64,000 nucleotides of DNA from Trichoplax adhaerens (GCF_000150275.1 NW_002060961.1:249046-313045), one strand, 5' to 3'. Numbered from the stretch's first letter, positions 37,441-48,603 are shown. The notes: generated by a model from the sequence alone, not told the origin. Numbers and translations are program-made.

Positions 37441-38608
37441 CTCAGTTCTGCTGACGGGATTACCCAAATTTGTACTTGTTGTCCATGCCTGTATAGTACA
37501 TGAATAGCATGTAACAGGAGATCATTTAACTTGGTGAGCTATGGATAATTATAATGGACTTTTTATCGTCCATTCTAAATTGCGTTATAGGATATCCATA
37601 AGTAGATAATTATTTCTTTTTAGACTTTGTAATTACTGTAATACATATCCGCAACAGTATTATAGTAATGGATTCTATTGTTTACTTTTGGTTAAAATAA
37701 AATTCTAGTAGTAATTTTTTTTCTCATCCTTCATGAGTAGCAGGTCATGCTGTAGAAAGGCTCGATGGAAAACTTGGGTAGAGACAGCAGTACGGATTTC
37801 AGGAGGTATTTATCTAATACAGTACAGCAAGATCACAACATGATTATCCTGCTTTTCGAAATCCATGGTAATAAAACACCTGGTATTATTATTATTATGT
37901 CTGTTTAATATGGTGCTAGACTGGTCATGAACAATCACAAGTATGATACGTTTTATTTTGTCCTTTTTTCTCTAAATAGCTCTACTGCACTGTATAACGC
38001 TTTACGATCTCCTGAATTTGACATGGTCAATCATCAGTATGGTGTTTTGGGTAGTTATGTCAATCCACGACTTGGATTCGATAAAGAATGTTTGTCTACG
38101 TATACTTGTAGCCAGCATCGTTTTAGTTGGAGTTGTTTCATGCCAACTCTATAAATGGAATTAAAAGCTGCTAAAGTGGCATTTCTTGTAGTGTAGCAGT
38201 ATAATCGAATTAGTGATAATTTCCAAATCTCAATTCAATTACAGATTACATCCTTTCCAAGTAGTACAGTAAAGTTGCAATTTCAATTTAGCGCACTCGA
38301 GATAGCCCATTTTGCAAGTACTGTAGAGGCACTTTCTATCGCTTTATGATTTTGCATTGATTAGGCATACACATCCATGAGTGTACAATTAGTGTTGGGT
38401 TATGGCAACTGCAGGAATTGAATCGAAAACTACTCAACTGACACGTACTGTCTGTCTATATGCGTATAATTGAATTGATAATAATTTTTAAATCACGGTA
38501 TGGTGTGCTCATTGTAGTGGCTAAAATTGAATTACAAGCTACCCAACTACCTCACTTCTAAGTAGTACAGTCGAGTTTTACTTCTCCTACGCGTATTTAT
38601 TTATTTAT
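37441..38608. other. Intergenic DNA; may hold the REPS start exon
   Basis: The initiating exon of the minus-strand REPS gene should lie here or beyond but was not identified. Two weakly similar blocks (GAATT-GTGATAATTT-AAAT near 38205 and 38470, each followed by sequence ending in AAGTAGTACAGT) suggest an old short duplication. The plus-strand ORF at 37927-38154 has no recognisable features. Confidence 0.35.
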
Positions 38609-39735
38609 TCATTTTGCAACATGCTACTATGTACAATGAGGATAAAAAGTGTTTCTCTTCAAGCTACTAAAGAGTATGGTAAGGGTTGAAAATGATGGAG
38701 AAGTATAATCATGTTGGTAGACATGTTGATCCGACACAACTTTTGACCTGAAATGACCAACAATCCTGCCTCGCCCTGTTGACAGAATTGCAAGTATACT
38801 GTATTTACTTTTCAATTCATTATTGCACTTTGTGCACAAGGTTACGGGTAGGAATACTGGCATTTCACAGTTGAAAAGTGGCGGTCGATAGTGACTGTTG
38901 AAAATAAAAGAGCCAACTATCTGATAGTTGTTAGGCAAAGTTGGATGAAATTTGACATACTGTAACGCCATCTAGCAATGAACAATAAAGCGAAAATAGC
39001 ATCATCGTTGCACTTGACTCATTTTACAACATGCTACTATGTACAATGGGGATCAAAAGTGCTACTCTTCAAGCTACTGAAGAGTGTGGTAAGGGTTGAA
39101 AATGATGGATACGAACAATCATGTAAGTAGACATGTTGATCCGACACAACTTTTGACCTGAAATGACAAACAATCCTGCCTCCCCCTGTCGACGGAATTT
39201 CAAGTACACTGTATTTACTTTTCAATTAATTATTGCACATGGTGCACAAGGCTACGGGTAGCATTGAAATACTGGCATTTCACAGTTGAAAAGTGGCGGT
39301 CGATAGCGATTGTTGAAAATAAAAGCGCCAACTATCTGACTTGCAAGGCAAAGTTGGTTGAAATTTGACATGCTGTAATGCCATCTAGCAATGTACAATA
39401 AAGTGAAAATAGCATCATCGTTGCACTTTACTCATTTTACAACATGTAAGTAGACTTGTTGATCCGACACAACTTTTGACCTGAAATGACCAACAATCCT
39501 GCCTCGCCCTGTCGACAGAATTGCAAGTATACTGTATTTATTTTTCAATAAATTATTGCAGTTCGAGCACAAGGCTACGGGTAGGAATACTGGCATTTCA
39601 CAGTTGAAAAGTGGCGGTCGATAGCGACTGTTGAAAATAAAAAAGCCAACTATCTGACTTGTAAGGCAAAGTTGGTTGAAAAATTTGACATACTGAAATG
39701 CTATCTAGCAATGTACAATAAAGTGAAAATAGCAT
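38609..39735. repeat. 410-bp tandem repeat, three copies, the third internally deleted
   Basis: Copies start at 38609, 39019 and 39432, each with TCATTTT-CAACATG. They share long near-identical blocks such as GTTGATCCGACACAACTTTT, TTCACAGTTGAAAAGTGGCG and GTGAAAATAGCAT. The third copy lacks about 90 bp between the CAACATG and TAAGTAGAC blocks. Minus-strand ORFs at 38627-38971 and 39037-39225 lie at equivalent positions in copies 1 and 2 but have no known domain. Confidence 0.85.
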
Positions 39736-40302
39736 GATGGCAAAGCAAATGGCACTGCATGGATTCAAGTGTAAATCTGACCACTGTTTGATATGGCGGT
39801 ATACTCGTATGTAGAAGCGATACAATTGGGTAAGCAAAGTCATGACATGCTATGACGATGTGTACAGTAGAAGGAGAATGGAGTAGAGTTTGCAAAGTGA
39901 GAAAGTCAATCCTACGCGTCATGAGTAAACAGTTACTGCCTACGAGTCTCCATGTTGGTTGCAATTTAGGATTAAGATGGGTCTAGACAATCTAGTGTAC
40001 CTATGTAAAAAATGTCCAAATAATTGAAAGGCTGTTTACGCGTAGACAAATTGATGGTGCTTGCAGCAAGTGAAAGACATTGCCTACTGCTGTGGAGTAG
40101 TGCAGCGTCAGTACGATCAAGCTACAATTTCCATTTACATAAATGATGCATGCCAATTTCAAGGCGTCCATGAAGGATTGAAACAAGTTGACGGTGATGA
40201 TGGTAATTGGGTTGAACGGCTCATTGCCATCGTACTTGAGCATGATTGTTGGTGATTTTATGGTTGTCATCAAGTAGACTACTAAAGCAATCATCATCTT
40301 AC
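39736..40302. other. Stretch with opposing open frames, no recognised gene
   Basis: Open frames exist on both strands (40061-40255 plus, 40001-40297 minus). The minus frame could follow the candidate exon at 40303-40446 after an AG near 40235 (reading YDGNEPFNP onward), but no family was recognised and the evidence is weak. Confidence 0.25.
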
Positions 40303-40446
40303 CTTGACGGCCATATTATCATCCAGTCCAGCTGCTTTGATAAAACTTTTGACTCGTTCACTTTGAATTTGGCTAAGATTATCAATGTCCAGCCGTTCAA
40401 AAATTTCACCGTAACTTTGCGATTCAATCAAAGAGAGAGGCATCAT
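40303..40446 (-). CDS. Candidate orphan exon, unknown protein
   Basis: The minus strand opens at ATGATG (40446) for 48 codons to AAG|GTAAGA at 40303, a strong donor in phase 0. The peptide begins MMPLSLIESQSYGEIFERLD and ends AAGLDDNMAVK. Its composition (balanced charged residues, amphipathic helices) looks protein-like, unlike the opposing plus-strand frame. The flanking frame extends a few codons upstream of the ATG. No family was recognised and no confident partner exons were found. It could be an exon of an unfinished gene model, a fragment of a mobile element, or chance. Confidence 0.25.
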
Positions 40447-41480
40447 TTTGGCGTCGGCAATTTTCACCCAACAACAAACACTTTCAAAACAGTCTAGGCT
40501 AACGATTGCAGATGGTATGGTAGTCGATGGTAGAAAGAGCGTAAGATAGGTGGATCAAATTGTTCTTGTCCAGTGTTTGATCTAGTAATCCTCCTGTCTA
40601 CTCCGGTATAGCCAATCAAGTCTGCAATAGTATGGCAAAAACGCTCGACAATGGACGCCAACACTCTTCTTCCAGCCCCAACTTACACGATGGACAGGCC
40701 ACTTTTAACGATTTCCACTGTCATGGACTAATATACTACAACGGAACGATTGTCATTAACAGTATAGCATCATCCATTGGCTAAACTAGGTCCACTAACT
40801 TGATTGAAGATGTCTACAGTAAATTAACAAGGCCAAATCCAATTGCAAATGGTCAATTTCCACGTTCAAGGGAGGATGCTCTTTCCAGCTTGGATGGCAA
40901 TTTTCCTACCATTAGCTTGATCTTGCCACTCGATTGCTTTGCGCTAGTCAATGCAACCAATGGTGCGGTGGTGTTTGCTACTGTCGTGGTTGCATAGTGC
41001 AGTCTCTTTTTTTCCAGTACCATGTACTGTAGCAAGGAGAGCCAGCCCGGTACAACCGGTAGACTACAGTGTACAGTACTTCCAAACAGGAATGACGTCA
41101 CTTGGACTGTGTACTTGACAGTGTACAGTGTACAGTGCTGCTGTACGTACTGTACTGGACTGGACTGTGGCATCTTGGGACTCTACTGTACAGTACAGTA
41201 CTTTTAACTGCCAGCACGACAGACTAGACTAGGAAATGGAAACACTTTTTCACCTCTTCAAGCCCGGGTTAAGAAATCACTTTAGTTTGCAACATACTAT
41301 CGATGGCAAAGTACTTTAGCATGATAGCGTTGAAAAGAGTGCTGTGCTCGTCATAGAAACCCAAGGCAAAATCATCCTCGCCAATTTTTTCTCTCCACGG
41401 CGCGTGTGCTGTACAGTGTACAGTACAGAACCACCGTACTGTACACTGTACACTCCTGACGTAACAGTGACACTTCATCC
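40447..41480. other. Intergenic DNA entering the GTAC-rich block
   Basis: Composition is less AT-rich than the window average. From about 41020 GTAC words become dense (for example 41060-41200). A 17-bp perfect hairpin is at 41410-41452, listed separately. The minus ORF at 40853-41173 has no recognisable features. Confidence 0.4.
41410..41452. repeat. Perfect 17-bp inverted repeat with 9-nt loop
   Basis: The left arm TGTACAGTGTACAGTAC (41410-41426) and right arm GTACTGTACACTGTACA (41436-41452) are exact reverse complements separated by AGAACCACC. In single-stranded form this makes a 17-bp stem. There is no T- or U-run or gene end beside it, so it is not a bacterial-style terminator. Confidence 0.9.
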
Positions 41481-41492
41481 TACACTACTGTA

Positions 41493-42490
41493 GTTTGTAG
41501 TTCAGTAGGGAGGGGAATTTTCTCTTGAGGGTTCTACAGTATGTGTACACTGTACAGTATACTATACACGTAGAACATACTGACACGGTAGACTAAGTGC
41601 CAAGCAAGGTCAATTTTCTCTTCAACTGTAGTTCAGTAGGGAGGGGAATTTTCTCTTGAGGGTTCTATGTGCATAGTACACTATACACATACTATTGCTG
41701 ACACTGGTCTGACAATTTTCTCTTCACCAGTCCATGGTACAGTACAATGTACTCTACTGTACTGTACAGTAGAGCATACTGACACTGTAGACTAAGTGCC
41801 AAGTACTGTAAGGTCAATTTTCTCTTTAGCAGTCCATGGTACAGTACAATGTATTGTACCCAGAGAACATACCGACACTGTATGTACTGTAGACTGAGTG
41901 CCAAACAAGGTCAATTTTCTCTTCAGCAGTCCATGATACAGTAGTACAGTACTGTACACTATACTGTACTACATGTACTGTACACATAGAACATACAGTA
42001 CTGACACTGTAGACTAAGTGCCAAGCAAGGTCAACTTTCTCTTCAGTACTGTACTGTATGTTCTCTGTGTACAGTACAATGTACTGTAGATAACATACTG
42101 ACACTGTACTGTAGACTAAGTGCCAAGCAAGGTCAATTTTCTCTTCAGCAGTTCTCTGTGTACAGTACATTGTACTGTACACAGAGAACATACTGACACT
42201 GTAGACGAAGTGCCAAGCAAGGTCAATTTTCTCTTCAGCAGTCCATGGTACAGTACATTGTACTGTACACAGACAACATACTGACACTGTAGACGAAGTG
42301 CCAAGCAAGGTCAATTTTCTCTTCAGCAGTCCATGGTACAGTACAATGTACTGTACACAGACAACATACTGACACTGTAGACGAAGTGCCAAGCAAGGTC
42401 AATTTTCTCTTCAGCAGTCCATGGTACGGTACAATGTACTGTACACAGACAACATACTGACACTGTAGACAAAGTGCCTAGCAAGGTCTT
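41493..42490. repeat. 88-bp minisatellite with internal GTAC palindrome, ~10 copies
   Basis: The last copies are exactly 88 bp apart, with ACATACTGACACTG at 42188, 42276, 42364 and 42452. Earlier, more diverged copies lie at about 41578, 41776, 41868, 41990 and 42093. Each unit holds a conserved half (AAGTGCCAAGCAAGGTCAA, then TTTTCTCTTCAGCAG) and a palindromic half (GTACAGTACA, one base, TGTACTGTAC). A separate ~40-bp block beginning TAGTTCAGTAGGGAGGGGAA occurs twice, near 41495 and 41630. Long minus-strand ORFs through the array are artefacts of the repeat. Confidence 0.85.
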
Positions 42491-43306
42491 GCTTCCTGTT
42501 CCACTCAACTGGGAGAAGATCAACTTGGAAAAAAAAATTGGCTACTCATTAGCCATCAATCCACTCAAAACTTACTGCTGCTGCTGCTGCCCAAAATTGT
42601 AATACTCAAACCAACACTTTAAATCAACTAATATTATCTTACAGCGATAGCATCATTTTAAACAATCCTAATCGACGTATGTGTATTCTACTGTTGGAGT
42701 GTAGCATCTTGCTTTGGCTTCGAGTTGAAGCTGTAGAAACTGCTCAAGCTGCCATTTTTATTCATTGATTCAAAATACAGACCATTTCAATCTATGTAAA
42801 GTCATTGTATCATGCAAGAAACAGCTGTAAAGTCCATTGCATGTTAGTTTAACCAACCATTGGGATTGAAAACGCGCTGATTGTATAATGTACATGCTAG
42901 TAGTTAGTCGATTGTCATCATGGATCGCCTATTAGTGACAATACTTTCTCTTACAGTGTACGTGTATTATTCAATCCGTTTGCAAGAAACAGCTGTAAAG
43001 TCCATTGCATGTTAGCTTAACCAACCATTGGGATTGAAAACGCGCTGATTGTATAATGTACATGCTAGTAGCTAATTGATTGTCATCGTGGATCGCCTAT
43101 TAGTGACAATACTTTCTCATACAGTGTACGTGTATTATTCAATCCGTTTGCACTGTGCAACCTTTGTTTATTGACGTGTGCAAGCGTTTCCAGCATGGAG
43201 TAACTTGTACAATATCTTCCTTCCTATTGAATATTGAAATACTATTTTTCTATCCTCTTAGAGCCATTGACGAGCCAGTACAACGTTGTGGTTGTAAATT
43301 GGAAAA
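42491..43306. other. MPC2 upstream region with a 168-bp tandem duplication
   Basis: After the minisatellite there is a short CTG run near 42570, then a direct duplication at 42813-43148 (listed separately), then about 150 bp to the MPC2 start codon, which should contain the promoter and 5' UTR. No TATA-type element could be assigned. Confidence 0.4.
42813..43148. repeat. 168-bp tandem direct duplication
   Basis: Both copies begin TGCAAGAAACAGCTGTAAAG, at 42813 and 42981, and are nearly identical, differing at only a handful of bases (TTAGTTTAACC versus TTAGCTTAACC, TAGTTAGTCGAT versus TAGCTAATTGAT). Close identity implies a recent event or gene conversion. It lies just upstream of MPC2. Confidence 0.92.
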
Positions 43307-45166
43307 ATGAGTGCTTTATATCGTTTAATTATCACTCGCTTAGATCCTTTGGTCCCCAGTCGTTACCAAACTTTTTGGAATCACCCTGCAGGTAAACTCC
43401 AAAATAATACACAACATGACTGACTAGAAATGACGTTTAGACAACTTCGATAACTCATATCATGAATTTCAGTCCAAATCAAGTTAGTATTTGCTTGATG
43501 CCTTCCCCAACTGCCATAAGCTTCGTACAAACTGCTAGTTATCAAATGCTTTCTTTTGCTACACGCACCCTTTTATATGGTAGTATCATGCATCATCTCG
43601 TTGGCAGACTCTGATTATTATCCACTCGCTTATCCAATAACTTGGTCATTTATTTTACAAAGTATCCAAGTTAGCGTACAGTGGATCGCTGATTCAAGAT
43701 TTGACTTAGTATCAGATTCCATATTGTATCCCCAACTTTATCGTAACTACGCGTAGATAGAGTTTGAAAGTATCGCCAGTCTATCTACAGTATGCGTATC
43801 AATCATAATCGTTCCATTTTCAGTGCATTTCCTTTCCTAAATACAGTTAATAACAAGCTATGCTCCATCTGAATAAATCAATTCTTGCAGCAGTGATGCT
43901 GTTGCTGGATTGTTTATGCGAGACAGCAACCAGTAGATTGATTGAAAGTTGCTAGCGTAGACATTGGTATGTGGATTCATTCTAAACTTACAAAACGTAA
44001 ATCATTGACTTGCAAAGCAATAACCACTTCATTGAATATCTGCCTTTACGAGTATGTTATGAAATGTGCACTTACGAGTCTATGTAACTATCAAGATTTC
44101 AATTAACCTAAAACTCTTTGTTTCAACAGGACCGAAAACCGTTCATTTCTGGGCACCAACTGTCAAATGGGTATTGCATTTAATTAATACGCAGTAATAA
44201 GGAATAACCTTGCATGCCGAATAGATGATCTAAGCTACTTGTTAAACTGTGCTGTAATCATAAAGTACTTATATTAGATTATTATGTTGCCATTTCAAAC
44301 CTTATTAACCTTTGATGAAAAAAAACGTGGCCTGTGCCATATATGGATTGTAGTATAGCGTCTGCTACTGCAAGTTTCTCTTCGCTCGCGCCAATGATGA
44401 ACATATTTTTCCCAAAATTATAGTTGATTTTGCTTGCACGCCACTATTCAATGGTATGCAAGTTCGAGAATGCATTGACTTGTACACAAATAGACTGCGG
44501 GCAATTACAACACCTGCAACGTCTTTCCAATGATAAAATGAAATTGGATAGGAATAGCCTGTACTTTAATGCCGAATAGATGCTGCACCTACATTACAAA
44601 TAGCTACATACTGTAACCTACCTTCCTACCATGACTTCATTGATATTCCATTAAGAAAGGAAATATCCAATTTTTTCCTTCTGTAATAGGCCTTAGTGAT
44701 TGCCGGCTTAGCCGATATGGCAAGACCTCCAGAGAAGCTTAGTGTTCGACAAAGCGGAGCTCTTGCTGCAACCGGGTGCATTTGGGCTCGTTATTGCTTG
44801 GTGATCATACCGAAAAATTATTACTTATTCAGTGTCAATATGTTTCTTGGCACCACTGGCTTCATTCAATTGACTCGCATTTATTTGTAAGTATCAAGAT
44901 ATCCATGTCTTGCCATGACATCCGCTGTCTAATTGATGTTGTGTAATAAAATACTTTCACAAATGGTTGTCCACACTTACAGCATTACTTTTCATAAATT
45001 GACTAATTTCTTTAGTCCTACAGTCTAATTTTGTATGTGTAATTATCCTACGTTGTACAGTTTATACTTATGTCTCCGCTATTCTTCTAATTGTAGACAC
45101 CAAAAATCGCTCAACGCGGAACAAATAGCAACTAATACGCCTGCAATTGAAGATGCGAAAAATTAA
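43307..45166 (+). CDS. MPC2: Mitochondrial pyruvate carrier subunit 2
   Basis: Four exons with consistent phases: 43307-43391, 44130-44170, 44690-44886 and 45097-45166, giving 130 residues, close to the family norm of about 127. The signature is PGPKTVHFWAPTVKW-type: here HPAGPKTVHFWAPTVKW spans exons 1-2. It continues with LVIAGLADMARPPEKLS, then QSGALAATGCIWARYCLVI and PKNYYLFSVN. Three short hydrophobic helices are expected in the inner mitochondrial membrane. MPC2 pairs with MPC1 to import pyruvate into the matrix. The start ATG at 43307 gives an N-terminus (ALYRLIITRLDPLVP) that matches the family. No MPC1 gene is seen in the window. A possible AATAAA is at 45531, rather far downstream. 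Confidence 0.93.
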
Positions 45167-46140
45167 CAGCTTGATATTCCAAGTGATCTACTACATGTAC
45201 TAAGAACAAATACCATAATTCTATACCGCACCAGTGATCTTTTTCAACGCATACTGATATTTAAACAAAACAGAGCGATAATGGCAAATTGGTAATAGCA
45301 TAATGATGGTATCTATTTTCTACTTTTAACAGCAAACAAGATAATAGCGCCATCAACAGTGATCGATGTCAATAGAATACGCTAATTCAGACAGTTGATC
45401 CCTTACTTGTAGGCTATGACTTTTATGGATGATATTATGATAGCAAGTTGTTAATTGACTATGCCTCTACTACGTAAGCAGCTTGTGAGATAGCCTAAAA
45501 ATCGATTTTATTATTAGAGTAAAGGAATTGAATAAAAATTGCAATACGTGTATAAGCGATAGCATGGTTACGCCACTTTGGTGTTGTGTCTATTTAAATT
45601 CAAATCACCTTACAAGATTGTTGGCGATGTAGTAGATTGTAGAATTTTGCAGTTGGTGCCTCATTATACTTTCTGTAAAATGGACTTCTTTCACACAAGG
45701 CATGTCATTTCAATGACCACTTATGAACTAATTTGATGACCGTGATTTCGGTTAGCATTCTCGGACGATTTTAAAACAGACTTGATAACCTGCACTTGTA
45801 AATTAAAATGAATAACAGTCTTTCTCCTTAAATTCATTATCATGGAAAAGAAAGATTTGGACATTTTTCTAAGCATTTTATGTATAGAGCAACGGAGAAG
45901 CATTAGATGCATTTTATCACCCTATCATATTAACAGGCATTAGTACTTCTAAGTCTATGACAGCTATAGGATCTGTACTATGCAAATTCAAGTGCAGTAG
46001 TGGCATTAGTTTAAACTGATCTAAAATAATAAATATTCTACTAGCTTAGTTCAGAAAGATGGCATACTAGTATTTACTTTAACTTTTATCCCAACAATTG
46101 TTGAGTAAAAAATACAACGGTTCGAAACTATGGAGTAGCA
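45167..46140. other. Intergenic DNA, no supported gene
   Basis: 3' flank of MPC2. AT-rich, with a possible AATAAA at 45531-45536. ORFs at 45721-45912 and 46051-46236 on the minus strand show no features. Confidence 0.4.
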
Positions 46141-46530
46141 ATAAGTAAAGTACAGCAACAACGATAAAGATTGAATTAATATTTGCTGGATGCAACTCTT
46201 TGTATGTATAGCGATACACCAATGTCGATTGTTCATGCACGACTTTAGGTCATTTTTTTACATATACGAGATATGCACTTATGCCGGCTGTGGTTGCACA
46301 ACTTCAGTCATTAAGCAATATCACATGCCAACAAGTAAAGCACCGCAACGGTGAAGAAAGTTGAACTAATATTTGCACTCTACAATACAATACTCTACAT
46401 GGATAAGAAATATATGTACATCCATGTTGACTGTTTTTAGACAATTCTAGTTATTGAGTTGCAAGTGGCAACAAGAACTGCAACGGTGAAGAAGGTTGAA
46501 TTGATGTTTTCAACATACCCTACAGTCAGT
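46141..46530. repeat. Degenerate repeat around GCAACGGTGAAGAAGGTTGAA, three copies
   Basis: Similar blocks lie near 46155 (GCAACAACGATAAAGATTGAA), 46345 (GCAACGGTGAAGAAAGTTGAA) and 46480 (GCAACGGTGAAGAAGGTTGAA), each followed by TTAATATTTGC or a close variant, with spacings of roughly 190 and 135 bp. Non-coding. Confidence 0.55.
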
Positions 46531-46696
46531 CTGTGACGACAAGCTTATTCTGCAATCACAGAAAAGTTATTGTAGGTTTACAATCTTTCACGATGCTCTG
46601 GAGTATTAAGTAATCTACATATTGGATTGGAAATACGCTAAACGGGCGATCGTCTATTATGGGAGTCCTGGAAAAAGTTCATCGTGTGAACGTACC

Positions 46697-47335
46697 TTAA
46701 AGGTGTACAATTTTCAAATACAAGTTAGCTGTTCTTGCATGGCTTCAGTAAGAATCGATGATTGCACTACTTAGCATGTGGCGACAGGCTTAAAGTAATA
46801 CGCGTATAGCATTATTTAATATCTACAGTTAACGAATACGCAGAATTAGCTCAAGGGCTCTATGAGTAGCTCAACACGAAAGGGTATACTTGCAGACGTT
46901 TCTTTTATTTGCATATAATCCATTTGAGCTAAGTATTAGAACATTTGATTGCACAAGTCCTATGGAATATAATACTGCGCAACCAGAAAAAGACTTGCAA
47001 CGGCTGACTATGCAATACTTTGCAATCTCTTCCACTGAAAATATCGTCAATAGACGATTGCACACTGTATCAAGGTGTACAATTTTAAATACAAGTTAAC
47101 TGTTCTTGCACGGCTTCAGCAAGAATCGATGATTGCACTACTTAGCATGTGGCGACAGGTATACTCGCAGACGTTTCTTTTATTTATGTATAATCTATTT
47201 GAGCTAAGTATTAGAACATTTCATGGCATAAGTCCTATGCAATATCCTACTGTGAAATCAGAAAAAAAAGACTAGCAACGGCTGACTATGCAATACTTTG
47301 CAATCACTTCCACTGAAAATATCATACTCGTCATC
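46697..47335. repeat. Composite direct repeat (86-bp and ~160-bp modules, two copies)
   Basis: Module A (begins GGTGTACAATTTT, ends CATGTGGCGACAGG) occurs at 46697-46790 and about 47070-47160. Module B (begins TATACT-GCAGACGTTTC, ends TTCCACTGAAAATATC) occurs at about 46884-47045 and 47159-47325. In the first copy A and B are separated by about 95 bp; in the second they are contiguous. Plus-strand frames at 46890-47099 and 47075-47275 run through the modules but carry no known domain. Confidence 0.8.
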
Positions 47336-47655
47336 CAGTTTGGGTTGGGGAACCAATAAAGGACTCTGCTCAATTTAGAACTATATTGTAGATAGATACG
47401 TATGCATGTTGACTGTTCTTGTACACCTTCTGCCATTAAACAGCAGCCAGTAAAGTATTACTATCAAATAAGCCATTGACTACTCGATCTTTCATAGTTT
47501 ATGATGGAAGCAAAAACGCGCAATGGCGGCAACATCCCTTAAAAAAGGGAAGAGAATTCAACATGCAAATCTGACTGGACATTATACCAATGGCTGATTC
47601 AGCAAGCGATTGGCTGAACATTTAGTAGTACCAGTCCCTGCTTATACAGCCTAGA

Positions 47656-48460
47656 TTATCCTCTACCGTCCATTTTTCCCAGTGCTATTTACTCGTCTCG
47701 ACATCCAGATGTCATATACTCGTATAAATTAAATTATTATCCTCTACCGCATATACTCGTATAAATTATCCTCTACCGTCGATTTCTCCCAGTACTGTTA
47801 TATTTACTCGTCTCGACATCCAGATGGCATATACTCGTATAAATTAAATTATTATCCTCTACCGCATATACTCGTATAAATTATCCTCTACCGTCGATTT
47901 CTCCCAGTACTGTTATATTTACTCGTCTCGACATCCAGATGGCATATACTCGTATAAATTAAATTATTATCCTCTACCGTCGACTTCTCCCAGTGCGATT
48001 TACTCGTCTAGACATCGAGATAGCATATACTCGTATAAATTATCCTCTACCGTCGATTTCTCCCAGTGCTGTTATATTTACTCGTCTAGACATCCAGATG
48101 GCATAAATTATCCTCTATCGTCGATTTCTCCCAGTACTGTTATATTTACTCGTCTAGACATCCAGATGTCATATACTGATATAAATTATCCTCTACCATC
48201 GACTTCTCCCAGTACTATTTAGTCGTCTCGACATCGAGATGTCATACTCGTATAAATTATCCCAGTATTATCCTCTAGACCTCTACCATCGATTTCTCGC
48301 AGTGCTGTTTACTCGTCCGGACATCGCGATGTCATCCATGTACTCGTATCAATTATCCCAGTAGCATCCTCTACCGTCGATTTCTCACAGTGCTGTTTAC
48401 TCGCCTGGACATCGAGGTGTCATACTTGTATAAATTATCCCAGTATTATCCTCGATAGTT
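47656..48460. repeat. Minisatellite, ~11 units of 29-96 bp with higher-order structure
   Basis: Units start TATCCTCTACCG and typically continue TCGATTTCTCCCAGT, then TTTACTCGTCT-GACATC-AGAT and TACTCGTATAAAT. Full units are about 70-96 bp. Near the start, a short 29-bp unit alternates with an 86-bp unit and this 115-bp pair is repeated almost exactly (47736-47850 and 47851-47965), a higher-order repeat. Later units gain a TATCCCAGTA tail. The array stops about 140 bp before the GATA-type ORF. Confidence 0.88.
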
Positions 48461-48603
48461 CATTTAGTATGATGTATGCATGCATAATTGCATATACGTC
48501 AATTACAGCGGCATCATCCTTTACCGTCAATTTTTGTTCCGTTTACTTTCCGGGAAATTGATATGTCTACAATCTATGATATTGCATACAAATTGAAAGT
48601 AAC

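Noticed and set aside
41826-42392. A 188-codon minus-strand ORF through the 88-bp array
   Set aside because: It arises because the repeat is low in stop codons. The unit length (88) is not a multiple of three, so the peptide changes frame from unit to unit, and there are no domain features.
43556-43756. Plus-strand ORF in intron 1 of MPC2
   Set aside because: Lies between well-supported MPC2 exons; no features of its own.
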